DNA of 46,883 nucleotides from an uncultured Rhizobiaceae group bacterium (GCA_938030595.1 CALHIB010000173.1:1-46883), one strand, 5' to 3'. Numbered from the stretch's first letter, positions 33,571 to 42,421 are shown. The notes: generated by a model not told the origin, from the sequence alone. Numbers and translations: made by a program.

Positions 33571-35163
33571 TTAAGCAACCTTGTCCAGATATACTATTTC
33601 TGAACGATAATTACTTATGAACGGCATTACATCTTCTGCCTTCAAGGCTTTGGCGTATAAGTAACCCTGACCAACAGAACAACCTAGCTCTTGTAAAGTA
33701 TCCCGGTTTTCACCCAGTTCAATGCCTTCTGCAACCGTCGGAAGACCCAGGCTTTTACCCAATGCGATTACATTCTTTACAATCGCTTCGCTTTCGGGAT
33801 TGGAAGCCATATCGCGAATAAAGGACTGATCAATCTTGATTTTGTCAAAAGGCAACATTTTGAGATGCGTTAGATTTGAAAAGCCAGTACCAAAATCATC
33901 AATAGAAATTTGAATACCGCGCTTCTTTAATTTTTCAACTGCCTCAGTGATTTCACCAACTTCTTCTATGAAAGCGTTCTCTGTTATTTCAACCTCAACA
34001 CGGTCAGAAGAAATACCTGTCTCTCTCAAGACATCAAAAAAGCCATCCGTCGTTAAATCATTACGCAGCTCATTTGGTGAAACATTAAACGCAAGCTTTA
34101 TATGTTCAGGCCAATCCTTGGCTGCCAAACATGCTTTTCTTAACATCGTTAAAGTCAAATCGCGCATGGCGCCCACGTCCTCAGCAATATGAACGAAAAC
34201 GTCTGGCCTGATGAAGCCTTGTGTCGGATGCTCCCATCTTGCAAGAATCTCAACACCAGCAACTGTATTAGTTTTCATATCGATAAAGGGTTGGAAATAA
34301 GGCATAATCTGGCCTGACTTCAATGCGTCTAGTAATTCACTTTCAACGAGTGCACGCTGCGTAAGAGAATGCTCCATTGTCTCATTATAAGAAGCAACAA
34401 GTTCATGGCTTTTGTCACGTGCACAATAAAGCATATAGTCCAGTCTTTTAACGACATCATCGTTAGTCCAAGTGTCTGTATTTTTCTGATCACTCAACAA
34501 TTCCAAAACACCAATATTCAAGTGCGTGTTCATCATGTGGCCATCATTCATGAAACCACTTTCAGAAAACTCTTGTAGTTTTGCAACAATTTCCTGTGTT
34601 CTGAAACGATTTGCTTCGACATCTTTTTCGTTGACCAGCAAATAAAAACGTCCATTTTCGACACGCGCTACAAAATCATTATTCCCTGAAAGAACAGCTA
34701 CTTTTTCCGCATAAAGTTTTTCAATATTATTTGCAATCTCTACGCCATGCACACTGGAAATCGAGTCCAAATTGCGAATTTCAAAGGCAACGACAGAATT
34801 TTGTTTTAAAACCTGATTGCCACGAACTTCGTTTAGCATCACTTTGAAACCAAGCCTGTTTGAAAGGCCGGTGTCCACATCTGTAAACTCTTGCTGAGTT
34901 AAGAACTTCTCAAGCACTTCACGCGCTTTGCTTTCGTGGCTACCCTTGATCCGTTGCATAATGCTATAGACCGCCAACCCCACAAAACTTACTCCAGCAA
35001 GATTGAGACTATACTTCTGCAAGCCTGGAAACTTAATAATAAGTTCTGTCATGATCCAATCAAGAATTCCAAAACTTCTGTCCATCCAAAAGCAAAACGC
35101 CATGATCCCGGCAATACTGGAAATCTCGATTAATCTTTTATTGCTAACAATTTTTCTAAACAT
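33571..35163 (-). CDS. EAL-domain c-di-GMP phosphodiesterase with degenerate GGDEF
   Basis: About 530 residues from the ATG at 35163, which has AAGGGT upstream; a TTG at 35178 is less likely. Two hydrophobic segments occupy the first 60 residues. A diguanylate-cyclase-like fold follows, but the catalytic signature is replaced by VARVENGRFYLLV, so it cannot make c-di-GMP. The EAL domain is intact: VEILARW (catalytic Glu), NVSPNEL, VEITENAFIEE, IDDFGTGFSNL, KIDQSFI and VAEGIE. It should hydrolyse c-di-GMP at the membrane, perhaps with the dead GGDEF as a regulatory domain. Target process is unknown. Confidence 0.93.
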   Translation of the reverse strand: MFRKIVSNKRLIEISSIAGIMAFCFWMDRSFGILDWIMTELIIKFPGLQKYSLNLAGVSFVGLAVYSIMQRIKGSHESKAREVLEKFLTQQEFTDVDTGLSNRLGFKVMLNEVRGNQVLKQNSVVAFEIRNLDSISSVHGVEIANNIEKLYAEKVAVLSGNNDFVARVENGRFYLLVNEKDVEANRFRTQEIVAKLQEFSESGFMNDGHMMNTHLNIGVLELLSDQKNTDTWTNDDVVKRLDYMLYCARDKSHELVASYNETMEHSLTQRALVESELLDALKSGQIMPYFQPFIDMKTNTVAGVEILARWEHPTQGFIRPDVFVHIAEDVGAMRDLTLTMLRKACLAAKDWPEHIKLAFNVSPNELRNDLTTDGFFDVLRETGISSDRVEVEITENAFIEEVGEITEAVEKLKKRGIQISIDDFGTGFSNLTHLKMLPFDKIKIDQSFIRDMASNPESEAIVKNVIALGKSLGLPTVAEGIELGENRDTLQELGCSVGQGYLYAKALKAEDVMPFISNYRSEIVYLDKVA

Positions 35164-35327
35164 GACACCCTTAAGCAAAACTTTGGTTTTGAATGATTTA
35201 TTATCAAAGATTTATAATAGATCAGAAAAAGTAAATTTAACTTAACGGAATAAGTGAAAAGAAAATATCGAGCGCAAAAACCCCATAAATGGTTTACAGA
35301 AAGTTTAAAACCATAAAGAGAAAAGTG

Positions 35328-36077
35328 TTAGAATAGGGCAATTCTTCCAAACCCCGGCAGTTTGATGGCTGGATTCAAAATGTCAAAGCCGGCAGTTAAA
35401 CCAATGAATTGTAATTCAAATCCATTACGCCTACCCAATGCAAATCCCACATAACCTTTGTAAGTAACCTGAATATTCATCCAGTCTGGATCAATGTTGA
35501 TAAACCGGTCATTGGCCAAATAATCACGCCCGACAGCATTTGCTGGTGCAGTAATTCCAATTTCATGCACTTCATTCAGAACATAGGACACAAACGAATT
35601 TGAATTTGGCCCGGGCCAGAGTTTGTATCCCCCGCGACCTTGATGAGGGTAGTTCACGATTGCTGTTTCAATTTTGGGAATAAGCCTCGCAGCTTGCGAA
35701 CCACGAATAACCTTCACAATATAAGGTTCATTCGAATACCAACGCGCATCAGGAGCATAAGCATTCTGACGCAATGGCCTGCCCCAGCCAACCACTTCAT
35801 ATCGGTTATATTGTGCGCCGCCTTCTTCCTTCGTCACAATCCAGGTATGAACAGCAAAGCCACCTTTCCAACGCCCTGTCTTTGCAGCCATGATATAAAT
35901 CACCGCTTCAGGTTCATTCACAACGGATGGAAAAATGCCTGCACTGGACCAATTTGCAGTATTCCAACTAGGCGCATGATTGCCTTTAAATTGCCAAGCA
36001 GCCTGAGATGCAAGCGCTGGCAAAATAAACAGGACAAGCAAAAAGACAAAGCAACGGCGCATCAATTTTCGAAACAT
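35328..36077 (-). CDS. DUF3750 exported protein
   Basis: The ATG at 36077 has GGGAAG at suitable spacing; ATGs at 36083 and further up give weaker starts or no ribosome site. The product of about 249 residues has a signal peptide (RRCFVFLLVLFILPALASQA) and then the DUF3750 pattern: EPEAVIYIMAAKTGRWKGGFAVHTWIV in part, YEVVGWG, YPHQGRGGYKLWPGPNSNSFVSYVL. His and Asn residues in GGFAVHTW and GPNSNSFV suggest a papain-like (NlpC-type) core, but the catalytic residues are not established here. It diverges from the class II aldolase gene, with about 157 bp between. Confidence 0.88.
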   Translation of the reverse strand: MFRKLMRRCFVFLLVLFILPALASQAAWQFKGNHAPSWNTANWSSAGIFPSVVNEPEAVIYIMAAKTGRWKGGFAVHTWIVTKEEGGAQYNRYEVVGWGRPLRQNAYAPDARWYSNEPYIVKVIRGSQAARLIPKIETAIVNYPHQGRGGYKLWPGPNSNSFVSYVLNEVHEIGITAPANAVGRDYLANDRFINIDPDWMNIQVTYKGYVGFALGRRNGFELQFIGLTAGFDILNPAIKLPGFGRIALF

Positions 36078-36234
36078 TTTCATTCTTCCCCAATACCTGA
36101 CGTTTGAATAAAGTGAAATAAACAAATGGCGAGCATTGGACTCTAACGTGCAGGTTTTGTGCAAAATTCTTCTTGCCGCGATACTTTTTCCGTGACAATT
36201 TCGTAAGTAACATATTGCATCGGGGAGAAATGCC

Positions 36235-37002
36235 ATGTCTGTTGAACCACTACATCAAGATAATCTATCCAACATGCCTTACTATGAAGAGCGCGTTGAT
36301 CTTGCGGCAGCCTTCCGTTGGACTGTACGCCTTAACATGCACGAAGCAGTGGCAAACCACTTCTCATTGTCCGTTAATGATGAAGGCACGCAGTTTTTGA
36401 TTAATCCAAACCAGCGTCACTTCTCACTCATAAAAGCATCTGACATTCTTTTGCTGGACGCAAACGACCCTTCAACAATGGACAGACCTGATGCGCCGGA
36501 TGAAACCGCTTGGGGGTTACACGGCGCAGTTCATCGTCATTGCAAACATGCCCGCTGTGTTCTGCATGTGCACTCAATTCATGCGACTGTTCTGGCAAGC
36601 CTTCAGGATTCCATCATCAAGCCAATCGACCAAAACTGTGCCGTCTTTCATAACCGTCATGTGGTTGATGAAAACTACGGCGGTCTTGCATTCGAAGAAG
36701 AAGGTGAGCGTTGCGCACAACTTTTCCAGGACCCCAAGATTCAGGTTATGGTGATGGGCAACCATGGCGTGATGGTCATCGGTGATAATGTCGGTGAAGC
36801 TTTCAACAGGCTTTACTATTTTGAGCGCGCTGCCGAAACCTACATCAAGGCACTTTGGACAGGCCAACCGCTTCGCGTACTGTCTGATGAGATTGCAGAA
36901 AAAACCGCTCAGGAAATTGAAGACTATGATGATCAATCAGGTCGACATTTCTCTGATTTAAAAGAAATACTTGACCGCGAAGAGCCTGACTACAAACTTT
37001 AG
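36235..37002 (+). CDS. Class II aldolase/adducin family protein
   Basis: A 255-residue protein of the L-fuculose-phosphate aldolase/adducin family. Zinc-ligand histidines appear in CVLHVHSIHATVLASL and the third region in VMVMGNHGVMVIGDNVGEAFNRLYYFERAAET, with substrate glycines near HFSLSVNDEG. It may be an aldolase or epimerase for a sugar phosphate or a non-enzymatic homologue; substrate is open. GGGGAG lies 7-8 nt before the ATG. It is a single gene that ends 6 bp from the MarR stop. Confidence 0.88.
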   Translation: MSVEPLHQDNLSNMPYYEERVDLAAAFRWTVRLNMHEAVANHFSLSVNDEGTQFLINPNQRHFSLIKASDILLLDANDPSTMDRPDAPDETAWGLHGAVHRHCKHARCVLHVHSIHATVLASLQDSIIKPIDQNCAVFHNRHVVDENYGGLAFEEEGERCAQLFQDPKIQVMVMGNHGVMVIGDNVGEAFNRLYYFERAAETYIKALWTGQPLRVLSDEIAEKTAQEIEDYDDQSGRHFSDLKEILDREEPDYKL

Positions 37003-37008
37003 TATTTT

Positions 37009-37473
37009 CTAAGGTCGGTTTTCATCCAGCCAAATGCGCAGCTTTTCAAGACCGGGAAGTTGCTCGGCTATTTCTTCTTCTGTGAAGGCACTGGAAAAAT
37101 CGGAAAACTGCGCAGCCAGTTGCATTTGCGCATCGCGGTGCGCTTGCCTACCCTTGTCAGATATTGAAACAACTTTTGAGCGCTTGTCAGTCTCATGCGG
37201 AACAATTTGCACAAAGCCCTTACCTTCAAGTTGCTTCAGCGTATTCGTCATGGCGCCTTTTGTAACCTGAAACGCATTCGCCAATTCAAGCGGCGGTTTC
37301 GGTGGCAACCCGCGAACAAAATGATTGAGCACTCCAAACTGTGACATGGTCAAACCATGCGGCATGGCACGCTCCGCACGGTTTGATGAGAGTTGATTGA
37401 TAATTCCAATTTCATTGAACAAACGAAAATAAACTTCGCTGGGGGGCGATGGTTTGTCTTCGCTATTACTCAT
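37009..37473 (-). CDS. MarR-family transcriptional regulator
   Basis: A 154-residue regulator with the winged-helix MarR layout: helices with VYFRLFNEIGIINQL, GLTMSQFGVLNHFVRG, the recognition helix LELANAFQVTKGAMTNTLKQLEGKG, and the wing IVPHETDKRSKVVSISDKG. It starts at ATG 37473 with GGAG upstream, overlapping the nitroreductase stop by one base (TGATG), so the two form one operon. The operon promoter carries two palindromic sites with two-turn spacing (38662-38700), which suggests that this protein represses its own operon. Ligand unknown; aromatic or nitro compounds are plausible. Confidence 0.92.
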   Translation of the reverse strand: MSNSEDKPSPPSEVYFRLFNEIGIINQLSSNRAERAMPHGLTMSQFGVLNHFVRGLPPKPPLELANAFQVTKGAMTNTLKQLEGKGFVQIVPHETDKRSKVVSISDKGRQAHRDAQMQLAAQFSDFSSAFTEEEIAEQLPGLEKLRIWLDENRP

Positions 37474-38648
37474 CAACTACTCCTGATTTTCGCTTCATAG
37501 TTCCAGCGCGGGCTGGGATTCGGTTTCTCACCATAGCCTATACGCGCAAACATTTGCAGAGTTTCTTGTGGCGCAATCTTAAGCTTGTTTCTAATTTCCT
37601 CAAATTGCGGAGCAATCTCTTCATATTCCTGCAAGGCTTGGGATAATGGGTGCATGGAAATGCCAAGTTCCGTTGCTTTAAGATTCATACGCACATAATC
37701 ACGCCCGGCTGCAATCTGATCTGCACGTGTATTGCCATCAGTTTTGATGAATACATATCCCATTGCCGTCTCAAGCGGCTCCAGGATAATTGGGATGCCG
37801 TTTTTAAAGGCAGAACTTTCAGGGTTTACCAAATCATCTCTATTGAGCTGTCCCAACAGGCCGAGCGTTTCCAAAAACACCCCACCCATATCAATTCCAT
37901 CAGGACTTGCTTCAATCTCAGACTTGCCCATCCGCATCAAATCAATGCTCTCCTTGTTGGTTCGATAGGTGTGCATCTCAACCAGCAAGGCTTCCCTGGT
38001 AAGCTTCCGCATTGATTCAATATTTGTTTTCTCAGTAATCGATCCCGTCGCAACATTATTTTTGGCAACAGCAAGGATACTCAATGTGTCCAATTCCTGA
38101 ACCGATTGCGATGTATCAAACGCATCCTTATTGGATCGGCGCTCCAGGATTTGCGCAAACAAGGGATCAGGTTTCACTGTTGCATCTTTAGTAAGTTTTA
38201 TGCGGGCTACAGGTTTTCGATCAAGGCGCGGAAAGTTTTCACCTTCTGGGAAGAGTTGCAAATCTGCATTCATGCCAATTTCTTTGGCCGTCAACATGGC
38301 AAGTTCAAGAAAACATCCAAGCCCGATAGTAATTTGCCTGTCATAAGGATCTGTATGCGGCAGACGCTTATCAAGATCACAATAAAGCGTGATTTCACCT
38401 TCCGTACCCAGATCTACAACCCAAGGCTGACGGTTATGTGGATTAGGTGCCAAAATTGCATGCGATAAAATGATGTGTCTTGGATCAGCATTGGCATCAG
38501 GACCCAACGCTAGTTTCCATGGTTCAATTGCTTTGGTTGGTGTTCGGGTAAGAGCAAAAAGGCTTCCCGCCCCTGCCGCCAGTATCACACCACCGCCCAA
38601 GATTTTCAAAAAATTGCGGCGTCCTGATTCAACAGCTTTAAAAGTCAT
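37473..38648 (-). CDS. Tat-exported nitroreductase-like FMN protein (Acg-type)
   Basis: About 391 residues from ATG 38648 (GGAG 6 nt upstream). The N-terminus has a twin-arginine motif, SGRRNFLK at 8-15, and the hydrophobic stretch ILGGGVILAAGAGSLF, so a folded, cofactor-loaded enzyme is probably exported to the periplasm. The body matches Acg-like nitroreductase-fold proteins: HAILAPNPHNRQPWVVDL (flavin phosphate contacts), LPHTDPYDRQITIGLGCFLELAM, and a second half with LEPLETAMGYVFI. It presumably uses a reduced flavin on a quinone, nitro or halogenated substrate; the electron donor is unclear. It is the first gene of the MarR operon and its promoter overlaps two palindromic operators. Confidence 0.88.
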   Translation of the reverse strand: MTFKAVESGRRNFLKILGGGVILAAGAGSLFALTRTPTKAIEPWKLALGPDANADPRHIILSHAILAPNPHNRQPWVVDLGTEGEITLYCDLDKRLPHTDPYDRQITIGLGCFLELAMLTAKEIGMNADLQLFPEGENFPRLDRKPVARIKLTKDATVKPDPLFAQILERRSNKDAFDTSQSVQELDTLSILAVAKNNVATGSITEKTNIESMRKLTREALLVEMHTYRTNKESIDLMRMGKSEIEASPDGIDMGGVFLETLGLLGQLNRDDLVNPESSAFKNGIPIILEPLETAMGYVFIKTDGNTRADQIAAGRDYVRMNLKATELGISMHPLSQALQEYEEIAPQFEEIRNKLKIAPQETLQMFARIGYGEKPNPSPRWNYEAKIRSS

Positions 38649-38661
38649 AACAAGCTCCATT

Positions 38662-38707
38662 TAGTTTAACCTTAAACCAATATAGTTTAATATTAAACTA
38701 AAAACAA
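38662..38707 (-). promoter_or_regulatory. Promoter with two stacked MarR-type operators
   Basis: On the minus strand TTGTTT (38707-38702), a 17-bp spacer and TATATT (38684-38679) form a promoter. The perfect 18-bp palindrome TAGTTTAATATTAAACTA (38683-38700) fills the spacer and a one-mismatch relative (38662-38679) covers the start region. Their centres are 21 bp apart, two helical turns. The repressor is probably the MarR encoded in the operon. Confidence 0.75.
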
Positions 38708-38959
38708 CCCCTTTATCAATATCAGACATAACTGAGAGTAATTTTTTGCTTGCCGCGCCTTGGTTTCCGTGAGACTTATTAGACACTTAAGGGTGGAAAA
38801 ATTGGCTTAAAATTATTATGATAGGCATTGCATTCAATATACATTCAAAGCTTATGGCTTATGAGCCGCCGCCGTTTGCCGGGTAAATCAAACTTTTATA
38901 CTTATTAATTTCAGGCTTGATATCTCTCAAGATAAAAACGCAGACAAAGGGCAACGATA
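38708..38959. other. Intergenic stretch upstream of the sulfatase gene
   Basis: This 250-bp gap holds the upstream region of the sulfatase gene. I see a short direct repeat GCTTATGGCTTATG near 38850 and no convincing promoter, gene or RNA. Confidence 0.4.
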
Positions 38960-40477
38960 ATGGCTAAAAAACCCAACATTCTAATTTTCATGGTGGATCA
39001 ATTAAACGGAACACTCTTTCCTGATGGTCCTGCCGAATGGCTCCATACGCCAAATCTAGATAAGTTAGCCGCCAAATCTGCACGTTTTGCAAAGAACTAC
39101 ACATCAAGCCCACTCTGCGCCCCTGCTCGCGCATCTTTCATGTCCGGGCAATTGCCATCACGCACTGGGGTATATGACAATGCTGCCGAATTTCCATCCG
39201 CTGTGCCAACCTATGCGCACCACTTAAGAGCGGCGGGATATTACACATGCCTGTCTGGTAAAATGCACTTTGTAGGTGCTGACCAGCTTCATGGCTTTGA
39301 AGAACGCCTGACCACTGACGTTTACCCACCCGACTTTGGCTGGACACCAGACTATCGCAAACCAGGTGAGCGCATCGAATGGTGGTATCACAACCTAGGC
39401 TCAGTCACGGGCGCAGGCGTTGCAGAAATCACCAACCAGCTTGAGTATGACGATGAAGTCGCCTTCAACGCATGCCAGAAAATCAGAAACCTCTCGCGCC
39501 GTCTGGATGATAGACCCTGGTCTGTCACCGTAAGTTTCACGCACCCGCATGACCCTTATGTTGCACGCAAGAAATACTGGGATTTGTATGAAGACTGCGC
39601 ACATCTGGAACCGGAAGTGTCAGAAATTCCGTTTGAAGAACAGGACGAGCATTCTAAGCGCCTGTTCCTTGCAAATGATTATAAAAACTTCGACATCAAA
39701 CCAGAAGACATCCGTCGCTCACGTCGCGCCTATTTTGCCAACATTTCATACATTGATGATAAAATTGGTGAAGTCATGGAAGCGCTGGAAGGTGGACGCA
39801 TGGAAGACGACACCATTATCGTCTTCTGTTCAGACCATGGCGACATGATTGGTGAAAAAGGTCTTTGGTTCAAAATGAGCTTCTTTGAAGGCTCGTCACG
39901 CACACCGTTGATGATCAGCGCACCGCAAATGAAAGCGGGACTTGTAAACGAGCCTGTATCAAACCTCGATATCAATCCTACACTCTGTGCACTGGCAGGT
40001 GTAGACATGAGCGCCATCATGCCATGGACGGATGGTGAAGATATAACGCCAATCTCTCACGGAGAAAAACGTTCAACACCCGTACCCATCGAATATGCAG
40101 CAGAAGGTTCTTACGCGCCACTCGTATGTCTGATTGATGGCGAATACAAATATACAAAGTGTGATCTGGATCCGCCACAACTGTTTAACCTTGCACAAGA
40201 TCCGCATGAGCTGATCAACCTTGCTGAAGACCCCGCCCACAGCGAGGCTTTCAACAAGCTTTCTAAAATGGCCGAAGAAAAGTGGGACTTGAAAAAATTC
40301 GACACAGAAGTCCGCGCAAGCCAGGCTGCCCGCTGGGTGGTCTATGATGCCCTTCGCAATGGCAGTTACTTCCCGTGGGATTTCCAGCCCTTGCAAAAAG
40401 CATCAGAACGCTACATGCGCAATCATATGGACTTAAACGTATTGGAAGAAAACAACCGTTTTCCAAGAGGCGAATAA
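38960..40477 (+). CDS. betC: Choline-sulfatase-type sulfatase
   Basis: A 505-residue type I sulfatase of the BetC group. The cysteine converted to formylglycine lies in SSPLCAPARASF (Cys53). Metal ligands are in LIFMVDQLNG and IIVFCSDHGDMIGEKG. The choline-sulfatase-like C-terminal segment includes SQAARWVVYDALRNGSYFPWDF near 450. It should release choline and sulfate from choline-O-sulfate, feeding glycine-betaine synthesis. betA, betB and betI are not beside it, so choline handling must be encoded elsewhere. An A/T-only inverted T-run follows the stop (40478-40500), perhaps a weak terminator. Confidence 0.9.
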   Translation: MAKKPNILIFMVDQLNGTLFPDGPAEWLHTPNLDKLAAKSARFAKNYTSSPLCAPARASFMSGQLPSRTGVYDNAAEFPSAVPTYAHHLRAAGYYTCLSGKMHFVGADQLHGFEERLTTDVYPPDFGWTPDYRKPGERIEWWYHNLGSVTGAGVAEITNQLEYDDEVAFNACQKIRNLSRRLDDRPWSVTVSFTHPHDPYVARKKYWDLYEDCAHLEPEVSEIPFEEQDEHSKRLFLANDYKNFDIKPEDIRRSRRAYFANISYIDDKIGEVMEALEGGRMEDDTIIVFCSDHGDMIGEKGLWFKMSFFEGSSRTPLMISAPQMKAGLVNEPVSNLDINPTLCALAGVDMSAIMPWTDGEDITPISHGEKRSTPVPIEYAAEGSYAPLVCLIDGEYKYTKCDLDPPQLFNLAQDPHELINLAEDPAHSEAFNKLSKMAEEKWDLKKFDTEVRASQAARWVVYDALRNGSYFPWDFQPLQKASERYMRNHMDLNVLEENNRFPRGE

Positions 40478-40560
40478 AAAATTAAATTTTTTTATTTTTT
40501 TGGGAACCAAAATGAACATGCTGCATTAATCGTCAGAATTCATAATCTATCGAGGATTTA

Positions 40561-41649
40561 ATGACAGACACAGCAGCACTATTTGAGCCCGTTAAAATGG
40601 GTAATGCGACTTTGCAAAACAGGGTATTAATGGCTCCGTTAACCCGCAATCGCGCCCATTCTGACGGTACACCAAAAGATATTGCAGCTGAATACTACCA
40701 GCAACGCGCATCAGCAGGCCTGATCATATCTGAAGCTACTCAAATTTCAGCACTTGGCAAAGGCTATCTTGATACACCTGGTATATATACAGATAGCCAT
40801 GTACAGGCATGGAAAAAAATCACTGATGCAGTACATGAACGCGGTGGTATTATCTACTGTCAGCTCTGGCATGTTGGTCGCATAAGCCATACTTCGTTAC
40901 TACCAAACGGTCAGTCACCAGTGTCTTCCAGCGCAATACGCGCTAACGCACAAACCTTCACAGCAAACGGATTTGAAGACACTTCAGAGCCGATAGCACT
41001 GGACAAATCAGGAATTGAAGCAACAATAGCTGATTATGTAAACGCCAGCGAAATGGCTAAAAAAGCAGGCTTCGACGGTGTGGAAATTCACGCAGCAAAC
41101 GGTTACCTGATTGACCAATTCCTTCAAGACGGCGTTAACAAACGCACGGACGAATATGGCGGATCAGTTACAAACCGAACTCGGTTTTTAAAAGAAGTTA
41201 CAGAAGCTGTTTTGTCAGTTTGGAAACCTGGTGAAGTCGGCATGCGTGTCTCTCCTTTAGGTCAGGCCAATGACATGAGCGAAAGTACACCAATTATTCT
41301 ATTCGGTAATGTCTACGACTATGCACTTGAAAAAAACCTGGCTTATTTACACGTAGTTGAAAGTTTTCCAGGCAATGAACAATCGCCAGAAGATGAAAAC
41401 TTCATGAAAGAACTGCGAGAAAGATACAAGGGATTTTACATGGCCAATGGTGGTTATAATTCAGAAACAGGCGCGGATGCTATTATCAATCACCATGCAG
41501 ATGCAATCTCTTATGGCAGACCTTTCATAGCCAATCCTGATCTACCAGAACGCTATAAAACAGGTGCTGATTTAAACGAAGCAGATCAAGATACATTCTA
41601 TGGTGGCGGCAAAGAAGGTTATACCGACTACCCTTTTATGAATACCTAA
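40561..41649 (+). CDS. Old Yellow Enzyme family alkene reductase
   Basis: A 362-residue FMN enzyme of the NemA/OYE type that reduces activated C=C bonds and nitro esters with NADPH. Signatures are NRVLMAPLTRNRAHSDG, SEATQISALGKGY, the catalytic pair His177/Asn180 in VEIHAANGYLIDQFLQDG, and DEYGGSVTNRTRF. GAGGA precedes the ATG by 4-5 nt. It is followed by a 135-bp convergent gap carrying a structured element. Electrophile detoxification is the likely role. Substrate is unknown. Confidence 0.93.
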   Translation: MTDTAALFEPVKMGNATLQNRVLMAPLTRNRAHSDGTPKDIAAEYYQQRASAGLIISEATQISALGKGYLDTPGIYTDSHVQAWKKITDAVHERGGIIYCQLWHVGRISHTSLLPNGQSPVSSSAIRANAQTFTANGFEDTSEPIALDKSGIEATIADYVNASEMAKKAGFDGVEIHAANGYLIDQFLQDGVNKRTDEYGGSVTNRTRFLKEVTEAVLSVWKPGEVGMRVSPLGQANDMSESTPIILFGNVYDYALEKNLAYLHVVESFPGNEQSPEDENFMKELRERYKGFYMANGGYNSETGADAIINHHADAISYGRPFIANPDLPERYKTGADLNEADQDTFYGGGKEGYTDYPFMNT

Positions 41650-41656
41650 CCCCCTA

Positions 41657-41750
41657 GGAGTGGTTCGAGATTATCATCCAGTTCAAGCCTCCCCCCTCCA
41701 CTTGAACGGTGTGACGCAAAACACCAAAGGTTGTTTTCTTGAACCACTCC
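41657..41750 (+). ncRNA. Candidate structured RNA: three-way junction with C-rich loop
   Basis: GGAGTGGTTCGAGA (41657-41670) pairs with TCTTGAACCACTCC (41737-41750) over 14 bp with one G-U. The stem encloses two hairpins: GTTCAAG/CTTGAAC (41681-41707) with a 13-nt loop CCTCCCCCCTCCA, and GGTGT/ACACC (41708-41725). The C-rich loop is complementary to Shine-Dalgarno-like GGAGG, as in some alphaproteobacterial CU-loop sRNAs. There is no strong T-run, so it could instead be a terminator, a 3'-UTR-derived RNA or a small repeat element. Confidence 0.45.
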
Positions 41751-41784
41751 ACTCTTTCATGGCAAGTTATTTACAAGTTTTTAA

Positions 41785-42273
41785 TTACTCAATCGTCACA
41801 CGGTGAGCCAGTTCATTGCCATTTGTAATAGTCAGCTCTTTAAAACCGACAATCTTGAGCAAATCAAAGAAATTGAGTTGCTCAACATGGCCAATTTTCG
41901 CAAAAACCGGCGATGTTCGCGCATCAGCGGTCATTGAAGCAAGCAAACCGCGCAATCGATACAGTGTATTATAACGCCCTTGTTCCGTTGCCACGATAAT
42001 CAACTTTTGCGCATCGGCGCCTTTTGCAAACATATGATAGGCAGGTGGGTAAGGTCTTTGTTTTTGCTGTTGATCCAGCCCAGTTACAAAGCCCACTCGC
42101 GACAATCTGCTGACACCTTGAAAAACTGGCAGCGGTGCTTGATAGACCTCAGATGTTTTGGGTTCTGGATAATAATATCCTGCATGGCGATCTTGTGCAT
42201 GAGTATATGAAAGTTGACCCACAACAATCAAAACCGCAACAAAGAATGATGAGAGTCTTCGAATATTAATCAT
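41785..42273 (-). CDS. Small exported protein, unknown function
   Basis: The ATG at 42273 with AAGG upstream gives 162 residues with a signal peptide (FFVAVLIVVGQLSYTHAQ). The mature protein contains HAGYYYPEPKTSEVYQ, RLSRVGFVTGLDQQQ and KLIIVATEQGRYNTLYRLRGLL, ending FKELTITNGNELAHRVTIE. Similar Rhizobiales proteins are sometimes labelled molybdopterin-guanine dinucleotide biosynthesis protein A, but the sequence shows no MobA GTP-binding motif and it is exported, so I give no enzymatic name. It diverges from the DUF3422 gene. Confidence 0.75.
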   Translation of the reverse strand: MINIRRLSSFFVAVLIVVGQLSYTHAQDRHAGYYYPEPKTSEVYQAPLPVFQGVSRLSRVGFVTGLDQQQKQRPYPPAYHMFAKGADAQKLIIVATEQGRYNTLYRLRGLLASMTADARTSPVFAKIGHVEQLNFFDLLKIVGFKELTITNGNELAHRVTIE

Positions 42274-42421
42274 TTTATCACGCCTTACATTGGTGTAACT
42301 TACAAGGTGTGCATCATGCACAAGAGCACTATTCCAGTAAAGTTTTAAAACAGATGTGCAATTCGACACGCAACACCATTATCACCATCATTTCATAACA
42401 GCCAACCGATAAGCCAATTCA

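Noticed and set aside
35288-35320. ATGGTTT/AAACCAT hairpin as terminator for DUF3750.
   Set aside because: Seven A/T-rich pairs, long loop and no following T-run.
40478-40502. T-rich inverted sequence after the sulfatase gene as terminator.
   Set aside because: The stem is A-T only; stability is too low to call by eye.
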